Shown: positions 55,730-63,945, counted from the first letter of the stretch. The stretch is DNA of 64,000 nt from Sphingobacterium sp. UT-1RO-CII-1 (GCF_026711005.1 NZ_JAPPVJ010000008.1:99802-163801), one strand, 5' to 3'. Numbers and translations are program-made. The notes: generated by a model not told the origin, from the letters alone.

Positions 55730-56563
55730 ATGAGTACGATTAAATTAAGTAATGGTTTAGATATCCCTGTCATTGGATTTGGAACATGGCAACTTACAGA
55801 AAATGTTGAGACAGTCATAGCTGAAGCATTAAAGGTAGGGTATAGGCATATAGACACTGCAGCGATTTATAAGAATGAAACAGAAATCGGTAATGCATTG
55901 CAACATACGGATGTAGATCGTTCTTCTATATTTCTTACTTCAAAAGTTTGGAATACAGATAGAGGTTATGATAATACATTAGCTGCTTTTGAGAAATCTT
56001 TAGAACGACTACAGACAGATTATTTAGATTTATACCTAATACACTGGCCTGCTAATAATAAAAATCATCCAGATGCTAAAGAAATTAATGTGGCTACTTG
56101 GCGTGCAATGCAAACACTTTACAAGTCTGGGAAAGTTAAAGCCATTGGTTTAAGTAATTTTTTAAAGCACCATGTCGAGGATATTTTAGAAACAGCTGAA
56201 ATAAAACCTATGGTCAACCAATTAGAGTTTCATCCAGGATATTTACAAGAAGATACGGTGTCTTTTTGTAAAGCGAATAATATTGTAGTACAAGCTTGGA
56301 GTCCTTTAGGTTCTGGAAGGTTATTAGATGATAGTTTCTTAAAAGAAATCAGTGCTCGTTACAATGTATCGGTAGCTACATTATGTCTACAGTTTGCTTT
56401 ACAGGAAGGTTTGGTTGTTTTACCAAAATCAGTTAATCCAAAGAATATTGACTCTAATTTAAACTTTGAAAAATTCAAAATTTCGGATGAAGATATGCGT
56501 CTTATTAAAGGGATGTCTGAGAAGGGGTTTTCCGGAAGTCATCCCGATAGTTTAGAGTTTTAA
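55730..56563 (+). CDS. Aldo/keto reductase (AKR5-like)
   Basis: A 277-residue NADPH-dependent reductase of the 2,5-diketo-gluconate reductase type. Signatures are GFGTWQL, HIDTAAIYKNETEIG, FLTSKVWNTD, DLYLIHWP, AIGLSNF and VLPKSVNPKNI (cofactor 2'-phosphate binding). It reduces aldehydes or ketones of unknown identity. It is transcribed away from the topoisomerase gene and ends in its own hairpin. Confidence 0.93.
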   Translation: MSTIKLSNGLDIPVIGFGTWQLTENVETVIAEALKVGYRHIDTAAIYKNETEIGNALQHTDVDRSSIFLTSKVWNTDRGYDNTLAAFEKSLERLQTDYLDLYLIHWPANNKNHPDAKEINVATWRAMQTLYKSGKVKAIGLSNFLKHHVEDILETAEIKPMVNQLEFHPGYLQEDTVSFCKANNIVVQAWSPLGSGRLLDDSFLKEISARYNVSVATLCLQFALQEGLVVLPKSVNPKNIDSNLNFEKFKISDEDMRLIKGMSEKGFSGSHPDSLEF

Positions 56564-56568
56564 CACTT

Positions 56569-56610
56569 AAATGCGCTATTAGAATATATAGAGCTTCTAA
56601 TGGCGCATTT
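56569..56610. terminator. Terminator between the AKR and CMD genes
   Basis: A 16-bp stem with one mismatch (56569-56584 with 56595-56610), placed between converging genes. Confidence 0.85.
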
Positions 56611-56656
56611 ATGATAACTTGTATCGTTTGTATTTTATATAGGCCTGCTGCAGGTA

Positions 56657-57055
56657 CTATACATTTAAAGATCGTTCTTCAAAAATGGCTTTAGCAACTT
56701 TTAAAGCATTTAATACCCTTGGAAAGCCCGTATAGGGGAGAAGGTGAATAATCGCGTTCACTATTTCTTTAGGTGTTATACCAATAGTTAATCCTGTATT
56801 GATATGAAGCCGCAATTGTGGCTCTAGCCCTTGTGTAACTAAAGATGATATGGTAAGTAATGTTTTCTGCTCATCACTCAAACCTTCTCGTGAGTAAATG
56901 TCTCCAAAAGCGAATTCGACAATATAATTTTCTAGCTCATCATCCAAGCTCATAAGATCTTCAAACGTGATAGAATAGGCGGGCTTTTCTGATTTATCTG
57001 CATATTTATCAATTACCTCCATGCCACGTTTATAACGTTGTGATTTTTCTTGCAT
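56657..57055 (-). CDS. Carboxymuconolactone decarboxylase-family protein
   Basis: A 132-residue all-helical protein. It shows the family core LTISSLVTQGLEPQLRLHINTGLTIGITPKEIVNAIIHLLPYTGFP (given here in parts: LTISSLVTQG, QLRLHINTGL, EIVNAIIHLLPY). The CxxC of AhpD peroxidases is absent, so it is of the gamma-CMD type. The reaction is unknown; many such proteins act on small lactones. It is a single gene upstream of a tRNA terminator. Confidence 0.88.
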   Translation of the reverse strand: MQEKSQRYKRGMEVIDKYADKSEKPAYSITFEDLMSLDDELENYIVEFAFGDIYSREGLSDEQKTLLTISSLVTQGLEPQLRLHINTGLTIGITPKEIVNAIIHLLPYTGFPRVLNALKVAKAIFEERSLNV

Positions 57056-57162
57056 ATTTTTTTGATTTATTGCTTTTATTTATGGGAATATATGCATTTT
57101 TTTTTGTTTAGCCAGCTTTTAATTAGGAGAGATACTTGGGCACAATGATTAACGCATGGAAT

Positions 57163-57194
57163 AAAAAAACGGCTGGAAATTTAATTCACAGCCG
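57163..57194 (-). terminator. Terminator of the tRNA-Gly/tRNA-Leu transcript
   Basis: Minus strand: CGGCTG (57189-57194) pairs with CAGCCG (57170-57175) followed by a run of seven T. Confidence 0.88.
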
Positions 57195-57208
57195 CTTTAC
57201 CGATTTTG

Positions 57209-57293
57209 TACCTAGGGCGGGAATCGAACCCGCACTCCCTTAACGGGAACAGGATTTTAAGTCCTGCGTGTCTACCAGTTCCACCACCTAGGC
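57209..57293 (-). tRNA. tRNA-Leu (anticodon UAA)
   Basis: An 85-base class II tRNA: acceptor GCCTAGG with CCTAGGT (one G-U pair), D-arm GGTGGAACTGGTAGACAC, anticodon stem CAGGA with loop CTTAAAA, variable arm TTCCCGTTAAGGGAG and T-arm GCGGGTTCGATTCCCGC. No CCA is encoded. It lies 5 bases after tRNA-Gly on the same transcript. Confidence 0.95.
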
Positions 57294-57298
57294 AACTG

Positions 57299-57371
57299 AG
57301 CGAAAGACGAGATTCGAACTCGCGACCCCAACCTTGGCAAGGTTGTGCTCTACCAACTGAGCTACTTTCGC
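57299..57371 (-). tRNA. tRNA-Gly (anticodon GCC)
   Basis: A 73-base tRNA: acceptor GCGAAAG/CTTTCGC, D-arm AGCTCAGTTGGTAGAGC, anticodon stem-loop ACCTTGCCAAGGT and T-arm CGAGTTCGAATCTCG. It is first in the two-tRNA unit, with the promoter 12 bases upstream. Confidence 0.95.
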
Positions 57372-57382
57372 TTGACGTGCTG

Positions 57383-57412
57383 CAAATATAGAGAGAATAT
57401 CTTATTCTCAAA
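57383..57412 (-). promoter_or_regulatory. tRNA operon promoter, TTTG-N18-TATATTTG
   Basis: Minus-strand TTTG (57409-57412), 18 bp, then TATATTTG (57383-57390); a consensus promoter 12 bases before tRNA-Gly. Confidence 0.8.
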
Positions 57413-57515
57413 ACTTTTATTTGACTTAAATACATAACCTATTAACAATGTGGGGAATATTTTTTTGTATATTTATATTAAGCGAATGAATTCAGCGTAT
57501 TGGCTTAATATTTGT

Positions 57516-57523
57516 TATTTTTG
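57516..57523 (+). promoter_or_regulatory. -7 box TATTTTTG ahead of the glucoamylase-like gene
   Basis: TATTTTTG fits TAnnTTTG, 18 bases before the ATG at 57542; the -33 element is not recognisable. Confidence 0.4.
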
Positions 57524-57541
57524 TTGTAAATCAATTTGTAT

Positions 57542-59770
57542 ATGCGAATATTAAATGTTGTTGTTTGTTTATTGTTAGCACTTTTTATAAATATACCTTT
57601 AACACAGGCTGATACTTATCCGGAAGTCGTGTTTGACAATAGTTTAGTCAAAGGCGTTTATGCAAAAAGTGTTGTGGAGTATACAGGAGAGGCTTGGGTA
57701 GAGAACTTAAACAAACACCTGCTTGTTTCAGATAGTCTTTTTTTTACACCGGGGAATGCACTTTCCTTACGCTATAAGTCCTCCTCTACAGGCCATTGGC
57801 ATGTAGATTTAAAATATAGTCGACAAAAGTTTAATTATGAAATAGCGCCTAAGGATTTCTTAGTGTTGAAAATGTATATTAAGTCAGAATCTACAGAAAA
57901 AAATGACCTACCTCGTATACAGATTAAACAACATGGCACAGAGACAGATTTACTTAACATAGCTTCTTATGTAGAAGACTTCGGGTATAATATGTGGCTA
58001 AATGTTAAAATACCGATTGATAAATTTTCAAATCTAAATTTTGATAAACCAATAACAGCTATCTGTCTTTCACAAAATAAAGCCAGTGGTAATACGCATC
58101 ATTTATTTATAGATCAAGTCGAGTTTTTATCTAAGCCTCCTTCCGAAGTTAAGCTTACTTCGCCGGCCATTTTATCTGAGATAGAGGCATACGACAAACA
58201 AGTGAGTTTGAAATGGCAATTGCCTTTAACGCCCTCCATTCGTTATATAAAAATTTATCGCTCTGAAGATAATGAGCATTTTGTGCCGGTAGCAATGCGA
58301 CCTATTTTTATGCAGGGATGTTTAGATTATGTGTCCGATATTAATAAAACATATTATTATAAAATTGCTTGGGTCGACTATAACTATGTCGAGTCGCCTT
58401 TCTCAGCGGTACGGGAAGTGACAACAAAAAAGTTAAACACAGATCAGCTTCTGCGCGTTGTTCAAGGTGCGCATCTAAATTATTTTATAGAAAATTACGA
58501 TATCAATAGTGGTATGTATGTTCCCTATAGAATGAAAAAACAGGCTATTGTCTCGGTTAAAGAAACAGGTAATGCCATATTAAGCCTACTGATAGCTGCT
58601 GAAAATAAGCAGCTTAATAAGCAAATGGCATTAAGTCGTATTTCTAAAATCGTATATTTCTTAATGCGTTCGCAAAATCGGTACGGTGTTTTTCCAGCTT
58701 ATTTTGATGGGCGCACTGGCTTACCCCATTATCATCATAACGATACAGACTACGATGTCATAGCAACCTCCTCAATTATTGAGTCTTTGCTTGTTGCTCG
58801 ACAATATTTCAAGGCTGAAGATGAGCTGGAGGTAGATTTGAGAAATAGGATCACGAAGCTCTGGGAGAATATACAATGGAACAAGTTAATAGCAAAAGGC
58901 ACGGATGATATTCTTGTAGAGAAGGTTTCGATAGATGATTCGTTACGCAATAGTATTACACTTGGAGGCATTAATGAGTCGATAAATAGTTATCTATTAG
59001 CTATGAGTGCTCCTAAACACAATATTCCATTAAGTGCCTATGAGCATGGAATTAAAAATCGTGACATACGCATGGTGTCTAGTTATAAACGAATAGATAG
59101 TTTAGCGACAGACACACTAGCTATGGTTATGGAAAGTTTTCGAACGGTTTTTAACCTAGTAGGGCATTTGCCTCTCCATGAAGAGTTGCCCCGTGTTTCA
59201 ATTTTGCAGGATACCACTTTGTACGGAATCCAACTGCCATTTGGTTATGAGGGTTCTAGTTTACTAGAATATTATAAACCTTTTTTTACTATACAGCCGC
59301 GTATGTTAGCTGATAAGTCCATAAATTTTGAAGAGTCTATTCGTAATTATATAACTGTACGAAAAAGAAGAGATAATGAAATAGGAGTGGGCTCTACCAG
59401 TTCAGATATATGGGGGTTTTATCAGCTTAATGACAGTGTTGGAAATTATCGTATTAACCCTTCAATAGCACCGGCTTCTATGTTTTTACTTCCAGAAGAA
59501 GGAAAAAGATCGATGATGGTTATGTATGAGAACTATGGCGAGAGTTTTTTCACAGAGTACGGCTTTAGGGCTTGGCTAGACCTAAGAAATAATGATGTCT
59601 CTGACGAGTATTTTGCCGCAAATCAGGCTGCAAATGCTATATTAATGGAGAATGCAAATAGCGGAATGATTTGGAAACTCTACCATGATATTCCTGAAAT
59701 AAAAGCACTATTTGAACAGCTATTTGATGAAAACCAAAAAGAGAATTATATCACTAGCTACGAACGATGA
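57542..59770 (+). CDS. Exported glucoamylase-like (GH144-type fold) protein, divergent
   Basis: A 742-residue exported protein. After the signal peptide (to about residue 23) comes a beta-rich domain (about 30-185), a fibronectin-like domain (about 200-290; VSLKWQLPLTPSIRYIKIYRS) and a helical toroid (300-740). Toroid segments match the PF10091 'putative glucoamylase' pattern: YFIENYDINSGMYV, ILSLLIAAENKQL, YDVIATSSIIESLLVARQYF, LGGINESINSYLLAMSAPKHNIP and GYEGSSLLEYY. Several positions that are usually aromatic or acidic in active members differ here (for example FPAYFDGRTG for FPHW..G.TG), so activity is uncertain. The ATG at 57542 is preferred to the TTG at 57536. Confidence 0.72.
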   Translation: MRILNVVVCLLLALFINIPLTQADTYPEVVFDNSLVKGVYAKSVVEYTGEAWVENLNKHLLVSDSLFFTPGNALSLRYKSSSTGHWHVDLKYSRQKFNYEIAPKDFLVLKMYIKSESTEKNDLPRIQIKQHGTETDLLNIASYVEDFGYNMWLNVKIPIDKFSNLNFDKPITAICLSQNKASGNTHHLFIDQVEFLSKPPSEVKLTSPAILSEIEAYDKQVSLKWQLPLTPSIRYIKIYRSEDNEHFVPVAMRPIFMQGCLDYVSDINKTYYYKIAWVDYNYVESPFSAVREVTTKKLNTDQLLRVVQGAHLNYFIENYDINSGMYVPYRMKKQAIVSVKETGNAILSLLIAAENKQLNKQMALSRISKIVYFLMRSQNRYGVFPAYFDGRTGLPHYHHNDTDYDVIATSSIIESLLVARQYFKAEDELEVDLRNRITKLWENIQWNKLIAKGTDDILVEKVSIDDSLRNSITLGGINESINSYLLAMSAPKHNIPLSAYEHGIKNRDIRMVSSYKRIDSLATDTLAMVMESFRTVFNLVGHLPLHEELPRVSILQDTTLYGIQLPFGYEGSSLLEYYKPFFTIQPRMLADKSINFEESIRNYITVRKRRDNEIGVGSTSSDIWGFYQLNDSVGNYRINPSIAPASMFLLPEEGKRSMMVMYENYGESFFTEYGFRAWLDLRNNDVSDEYFAANQAANAILMENANSGMIWKLYHDIPEIKALFEQLFDENQKENYITSYER

Positions 59771-59807
59771 AAATTATTATCTTTACACCAAAACTAATGT
59801 ATATTTC

Positions 59808-60323
59808 ATGAAATATTTCAGCACCGTATTTTTAATGGTTTCTGTTTTCTTTGGACTTACCTCGTGCAAACAGCAGGCAATTGTAGTCAATTCTGGAGCG
59901 GTAGTAAGCAAAGACGGAACTGATGATGGATTAAAAAATGTTAAAACAGAGTTTGAAGACGCGTCGAGGACAGAGGAAGGTATTTCATTTACACTTTCAT
60001 CTGATTTACTTTTTCCTACAAACTCTTCTTATTTAACAGAGAAAGCTAAAGTTGAGTTGAGCAAATTATCTAAATTACTTAATAGTGATAAAACGAAAAA
60101 AGTAAGAGTAGATGGACATACGGACTCTACAGGCGAAGAAAAATACAATCAATGGTTATCGGAAAAGCGAGCTAATTCGGTGAAAGCATTTTTACAGGAC
60201 GCTGGTGTATCCGGAGGTCGTATTTCTATTAAAGGGCTAGGGCAAACGAAACCTGTAGCCGACAATAAAACCCCGGAAGGTCGACAGAAAAACAGAAGAG
60301 TAGAGGTTATTATTTTAGATTAA
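59808..60323 (+). CDS. OmpA-family lipoprotein
   Basis: A 171-residue lipoprotein (signal YFSTVFLMVSVFFGLTSC with the lipobox Cys near residue 19). The C-terminal OmpA domain (about 65-170) binds peptidoglycan: VRVDGHTDSTGEEKYNQWLSEKRA and the terminal GRQKNRRVEVIIL. It tethers the outer membrane to the cell wall (Pal-like). The ATG at 59808 is chosen because it opens the signal peptide; the frame extends upstream into the previous gene without one. It follows that gene by 37 bp. Confidence 0.92.
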   Translation: MKYFSTVFLMVSVFFGLTSCKQQAIVVNSGAVVSKDGTDDGLKNVKTEFEDASRTEEGISFTLSSDLLFPTNSSYLTEKAKVELSKLSKLLNSDKTKKVRVDGHTDSTGEEKYNQWLSEKRANSVKAFLQDAGVSGGRISIKGLGQTKPVADNKTPEGRQKNRRVEVIILD

Positions 60324-60345
60324 TACATCCTACGCATTTCATATA

Positions 60346-60379
60346 AAAAAAAGCACAAACATTCGTTTGTGCTTTTTTT
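60346..60379. terminator. Bidirectional terminator between OmpA-like and MscS genes
   Basis: A 15-bp stem (60346-60360 with 60365-60379) and a 4-base loop, rich in A and T at the base. Confidence 0.9.
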
Positions 60380-60441
60380 ATATGAAACAATTTTTCCCTA
60401 CTAATCTGAATGTCTCTATTATAATGCTACCAGTTAATATG

Positions 60442-61365
60442 CTATCTATGGGTACCTTGTGGAAACTGCACCTTTTCGGGCTCTGTATTTAGTAGCGTTA
60501 GACTTTGCTGTAAAATTCGGTTTCTACGGCCTGTCATGTCTTGTGGCTCTACTGGGTATGATATAACAGCCTCCATCCAAGCATATTTATTTATTCTAAA
60601 ATATACGGTGTGTTCAAATTCGGTAGAACGGTTATGTTTTAAATGGGGATATCTATTTGCGAAATCCTGCTCTCCAGCTTTGCGAAGGCAATCTTCCACA
60701 AATTTTAAATCACTTGTATACGCAATCTGTAAAGGGATTTCGTTTAATATAAAAGGGGTGTTTGGGCCAGAATAATTGATTACTTCCTCTTTTAAAATCA
60801 AGCTATTCGGAAAATGGATTATTCTGCCGCTTCTACGGTCATTGTCCAAGTACTCGCCACTACACTCCAATATAATGGTGTCTAGGTAGCTTATCTCAAT
60901 GACATCGCCTTTAAGCTTGTTTATCTGTATCCTGTTGCCTACTTGATAAGGGCGTCTAAATACGATGTATAACCAAGCAATAAATGAGGTGATGGGCGAT
61001 TGTAATGCAAAGCCCAATACTAATGAAATTAACCCAAAACTGACGGCTGCTGCGTAGAGGTTCTGAAACATAAACGAAGCCACGACTATCAATATAAAGA
61101 TGATCGATAGTAATCTAGTAATACGTTTTAAATTGTAACGATCGCCTTCTGCCTCGGTTTGGGTATCTATGATTCTTTCTATAATCTTTGAAGCCAATAG
61201 GATCACAGAAACAAGGAAAAGGCTTGTTGTAAGTTTTTTTAGAAACGGGATATATTTGTCCCAAGCTGAAATGAACTCTAAGTCTAAAAGATAGTGAACA
61301 GTGAATACCGAAATTGCACATACTGTATATACGCGGATCCAATACTTTGTATTTTGACTACTCAT
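60442..61365 (-). CDS. MscS-family mechanosensitive channel (second copy)
   Basis: A 307-residue membrane protein with four or five helices (about 10-30, 40-62, 80-100, 105-140). The pore region FGLISLVLGFALQSPITSF precedes the beta domain RRPYQVGNRIQINKLKGDVIEI and a C-terminal alpha/beta domain. Its pore helix is less Gly/Ala-rich than that of the copy at 29828, so gating may differ. It faces the OmpA-like gene across a shared terminator. Confidence 0.88.
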   Translation of the reverse strand: MSSQNTKYWIRVYTVCAISVFTVHYLLDLEFISAWDKYIPFLKKLTTSLFLVSVILLASKIIERIIDTQTEAEGDRYNLKRITRLLSIIFILIVVASFMFQNLYAAAVSFGLISLVLGFALQSPITSFIAWLYIVFRRPYQVGNRIQINKLKGDVIEISYLDTIILECSGEYLDNDRRSGRIIHFPNSLILKEEVINYSGPNTPFILNEIPLQIAYTSDLKFVEDCLRKAGEQDFANRYPHLKHNRSTEFEHTVYFRINKYAWMEAVISYPVEPQDMTGRRNRILQQSLTLLNTEPEKVQFPQGTHR

Positions 61366-61484
61366 GCTTTTGTATAAATTATATTTGATTAAGGTATAAA
61401 AAATGTTTTGTAATTTGTCTATAATCTGTACATTCAGCGCGTCATCTTTGGTGTAACTTATGACTTATGATCAAAAAGAAAAAA

Positions 61485-62267
61485 ATGAAAGAAATCTCCT
61501 CTAATAAATCTTATGGCAATTTGTGTTCTTTATTTTACGATATAGATAAACCTACTCCTGAAAAGGAAGAATTGGCGTTTTATCTTTCTTTTGTAGAGGA
61601 GGGGATGGAAATTTTAGAGCCTATGTGTGGTTCGGGCAGGTTCTTAATTAGTTTTTTAAATCGGGGTTATAACATAGATGGTTTCGATTTATCAAGTGAT
61701 ATGGTCGAAAAGTGTAGAGAAAAGTTGAGGCAGTTAAAAATGTCTCAAGATACTATTGTCCAATGTAGTGGTTTTAATGATTTCTCATCCGATAAATGCT
61801 ATGATTTTATTTTTATACCCTCTGGCTCTTTTTCTCTTCTGATAGAAAAGGAAGAAATTATAAAAAGCTTGAATAGAATAAAGGGATTGGCCAAGAAAGG
61901 AGGGCGGATTATTATTGAGGTAGAAAGTGATTTAAACTTTAGTGATTATAATCTTTTAGGAAATTCTGATCACAAGAAAACTGTGAAAGATAACAATGTT
62001 GAAATTTCTTTAACGCAGAAAATTGTCAAACTTGATTATGAGAATAAGGTGCTTTTTTCTACTTGTACATACAAACTCTATGATAATGGTCTTCATTGCA
62101 AGACCGAGACGGAATCGTTTAATTTAAAATGTTATGGTAAAATGGAGTTTGATAAATTGTTGGAAGATCGTGGCTTCCAGTTGCAAGCTAAATATATAGA
62201 TTATTTTAAAACTGCTTATATTGGGCAAGCTACAGATAAGATAATTTATGAAATGCTGAATTTATAG
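61485..62267 (+). CDS. Class I SAM-dependent methyltransferase
   Basis: A 260-residue methyltransferase. The SAM-binding motif I is EILEPMCGSGRFLISF, followed by YNIDGFDLSSDMVEKC (acidic residue binding the ribose) and YDFIFIPSGSFSLL. The C-terminal half is beta-rich (YGKMEFDKLLEDRGF, YIDYFKTAYI). The target is unknown. The ATG at 61485 is preferred to the one at 61467, which would add six mostly Lys residues. Confidence 0.86.
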   Translation: MKEISSNKSYGNLCSLFYDIDKPTPEKEELAFYLSFVEEGMEILEPMCGSGRFLISFLNRGYNIDGFDLSSDMVEKCREKLRQLKMSQDTIVQCSGFNDFSSDKCYDFIFIPSGSFSLLIEKEEIIKSLNRIKGLAKKGGRIIIEVESDLNFSDYNLLGNSDHKKTVKDNNVEISLTQKIVKLDYENKVLFSTCTYKLYDNGLHCKTETESFNLKCYGKMEFDKLLEDRGFQLQAKYIDYFKTAYIGQATDKIIYEMLNL

Positions 62268-62315
62268 ATATCCCAATGACATCATTGTAGGTTATGCAGT
62301 AAGGTTATGTTTTGC

Positions 62316-62347
62316 AAATAGGTTCTATAAAAATATAGAACCTATTT
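62316..62347. terminator. Bidirectional terminator after the methyltransferase
   Basis: A 14-bp stem (62316-62329 with 62334-62347) with a 4-base loop and a following TT run, between converging genes. Confidence 0.85.
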
Positions 62348-62368
62348 TGCTTTAAAAACTAGTAGTTA

Positions 62369-62596
62369 CTATTTCCGAGTAAAAGCAAAATATATAACGT
62401 ATAGCCATCCGAATATACCATGTAGAATAGCCCAGAGAATTGATCTATTACGATCCCAGGAGGTTACAACAGCAATTACGGACCCTAAACCTATTCCAGA
62501 TTTGTAAATTGTTTGTGTGGTTACCTCAGTACTATCTTGTCCAAAAACTAGGCTTGTTAAGCCGAGAAACAAAAATAACATCATTATTTTTTTCAT
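62369..62596 (-). CDS. Small exported membrane protein
   Basis: A 75-residue protein with a signal peptide (MKKIMMLFLFLGLTSLVFG), a short polar stretch and two hydrophobic segments (GIGLGSVIAVVTSWDRNR, SILWAILHGIFGWLYVIYFAF). Proteins of this small type are frequent in Bacteroidota, but I know no function. It lies between a terminator and the truncated tRNA and seems to belong to the chromosome, not to the element on the right. Confidence 0.7.
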   Translation of the reverse strand: MKKIMMLFLFLGLTSLVFGQDSTEVTTQTIYKSGIGLGSVIAVVTSWDRNRSILWAILHGIFGWLYVIYFAFTRK

Positions 62597-62768
62597 ATCT
62601 ATAATTATTAGTTTATGCTTGATTATGAGTAAATATATTTTATTTAGTACAATCGCAATGCCAAATTTATATAGATAGTCATTAAATGACTGTTATTTAG
62701 AGTGTTGTTGTAAAGTTTCTATTGGCGAAATTTAATGATTAATGACGGCTTATTCATTAAACGAAAAA

Positions 62769-62800
62769 GGTCTTTAAATTTATTAAAGACCCTTTTTTTT
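62769..62800 (-). terminator. Terminator of the truncated tRNA-Arg unit
   Basis: GGTCTTTAA (62769-62777) pairs with TTAAAGACC (62783-62791) across 5 bases, with T-runs on both strands. On the minus strand it follows directly the tRNA 3' end, as in an original tRNA gene. Confidence 0.82.
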
Positions 62801-62801
62801 G

Positions 62802-62848
62802 TACGCCAATCAGGATTCGAACCTGAGACCGACGGTTTAGAAAACCGT
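62802..62848 (-). pseudogene. Truncated tRNA-Arg(UCU): 3' half only, likely attachment site
   Basis: Minus strand: the anticodon stem ACGGT/ACCGT with loop TTTCTAA (anticodon TCT), 5-base variable loop, complete T-arm (TCAGG TTCGAAT CCTGA) and the 3' acceptor strand TTGGCGT plus A are perfect. Upstream of the anticodon stem the D-arm and 5' acceptor strand are replaced by unrelated AT-rich DNA. A break at the anticodon stem is typical for tyrosine-recombinase integration into tRNA genes. The intact tRNA would then be at the far end of the element. Confidence 0.85.
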
Positions 62849-63027
62849 TTTTATATATTATATAATATGTTGTGTGTGATTATATTATGCTGTTTTAATT
62901 GTTGGTGCTGTAATACATTTGTAATACACTGCGAAAAAAGGCATTATTTAATTTATTTTACACTTTTATTTGTGAGTGTCAAAATTAGTTCATATGTTTG
63001 TTGTATTATATCAAATACCACAGAGAA
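62849..63027. other. Left end of a putative integrated element
   Basis: AT-rich, non-coding DNA immediately inside the broken tRNA. It contains the 9-mer TGTAATACA twice (62909-62917 and 62920-62928), spaced 11 bp apart, about one helical turn. These could be arm sites for the integrase or excisionase. No integrase gene is seen at this end. Confidence 0.55.
62909..62928. repeat. Tandem 9-mer TGTAATACA with 11-bp period
   Basis: Two identical copies, 62909-62917 and 62920-62928, lie about 60 bp inside the tRNA break. Position and spacing fit recombinase arm-type sites. Confidence 0.6.
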
Positions 63028-63270
63028 ATGACACTACAAAATCTATTGCCTAACGAGCTTAATATAGTTTGTCAGGATTACAAAGAGTACCACGGTACGG
63101 TCTGCTGTAATTGCAGGTTTCCATTAACTGACGATAAGATAAAGTTACAACTTATTTCCTACTCGACCATCTTTTCACCTCCTGAATATTTACAGGTATG
63201 TCCTCATTGTTGCAAGGAGACTGAACTTGTAAAAGAAACCTTAGAGGAATTTAATCAAAACTTTTATTAA
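63028..63270 (+). CDS. Small zinc-ribbon protein of the element
   Basis: An 80-residue protein with two Cys pairs, VCCNCRFPLTDDK and LQVCPHCCKETE, 30 residues apart, forming a likely zinc ribbon. The rest is acidic (KETLEEFNQNFY at the end). The family is not recognised. The ATG at 63028 is preferred because it follows a CCACAGAGAA leader that is repeated before the next gene. It is the first gene of a close-packed plus-strand series. Confidence 0.65.
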   Translation: MTLQNLLPNELNIVCQDYKEYHGTVCCNCRFPLTDDKIKLQLISYSTIFSPPEYLQVCPHCCKETELVKETLEEFNQNFY

Positions 63271-63308
63271 TCAGGCAGAAATTTAACCTGCCGTAACCAC
63301 AGAGAAAA

Positions 63309-63458
63309 ATGAGAAATCAGTTTAAGGGAATTTCTATGCCCAAAAATCAACGAAATGACCGTAAGGATGCAATAAAATCAACTATTCTTATAGCACTTAT
63401 ACCATTTATTATAACACTATTGTTTTACCTGTTATACCTACTAAAACATGAGGCTTAA
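63309..63458 (+). CDS. Tiny single-helix membrane protein
   Basis: A 49-residue protein: basic N-terminus (KNQRNDRKDAIK) and one membrane helix (STILIALIPFIITLLFYLLY), positive side in. The same 11-base leader CCACAGAGAAA as in front of the zinc-ribbon gene stands just before the ATG. The end overlaps the next gene by 11 bases. The function is unknown. Confidence 0.6.
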   Translation: MRNQFKGISMPKNQRNDRKDAIKSTILIALIPFIITLLFYLLYLLKHEA

Positions 63459-63618
63459 AGGGGCAGAGTTAGTAAGTGTAGACAAGGAGCTACCAGCTGA
63501 CGGCAACACCTATCTATTTATAGATAGCAGCGGAATAGCATCTGCTATGTATGCAGATGTGAGTATAGTAGAATATTTAATTGCAGTAGGATATGACTAC
63601 TGGGTAAAAGCTAATTAG
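63448..63618 (+). CDS. Small acidic protein of the element
   Basis: A 56-residue protein (MRLKGAELVSVDKELPADGN, then a strand-like YLFIDSSGIASAMYAD and VEYLIAVGYDYWVKAN). It begins inside the previous gene and ends one base before the next start, so all are translated from one message. It has no recognised family; it resembles the small accessory proteins of phages and conjugative elements. Confidence 0.6.
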   Translation: MRLKGAELVSVDKELPADGNTYLFIDSSGIASAMYADVSIVEYLIAVGYDYWVKAN

Positions 63619-63619
63619 G

Positions 63620-63877
63620 ATGGAAGTAGGAAGATATAAGCCAAGTAAGCTAACAGGTCTATATAGAGGCAAACGCAATAAAGAAGATTTGTCAGACATG
63701 AATAAGGGGCACGTAAAAGTTAATAAGGGCATTAAGGTATTTAAAACTATTAGTCGTGACCCAGATAAATATAGGTCTGTTAATATGCATGATGGAAAAA
63801 ATACGGTTTTGCTAATACGAAAAACCGACCGACGAACGGACGAACAGATTAGGGATTGGTTTTTCAAAAACACATAG
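63620..63877 (+). CDS. Small basic protein of the element
   Basis: An 85-residue, strongly basic protein (MEVGRYKPSKLTGLYRGKRN; later FKTISRDPDKYRSV and LIRKTDRRTDEQIRDWFFK). The charge suggests nucleic-acid binding. It starts one base after the preceding stop and is followed by a hairpin. The family is not recognised. Confidence 0.6.
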   Translation: MEVGRYKPSKLTGLYRGKRNKEDLSDMNKGHVKVNKGIKVFKTISRDPDKYRSVNMHDGKNTVLLIRKTDRRTDEQIRDWFFKNT

Positions 63878-63887
63878 AACACAACCC

Positions 63888-63911
63888 AGACCTAGCCCGA
63901 AAGTTAGGTCT
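63888..63911 (+). terminator. Hairpin after the small-gene series
   Basis: AGACCTA (63888-63894) pairs with TAGGTCT (63905-63911) across 10 bases, followed by TTCATTTT. It is a weak terminator or an attenuator before the next gene. Confidence 0.5.
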
Positions 63912-63945
63912 TTCATTTTACAGAACAATATCTAATTAAAATATC

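Noticed and set aside
57181..57435. Frames over the tRNA-Leu/tRNA-Gly pair on both strands
   Set aside because: They are translations of tRNA genes and typical false calls.
62735..63031. 98-codon plus-strand frame across the truncated tRNA
   Set aside because: It runs through a terminator, the tRNA remnant and AT-rich DNA; the translated sequence is a known artefact over tRNA genes.
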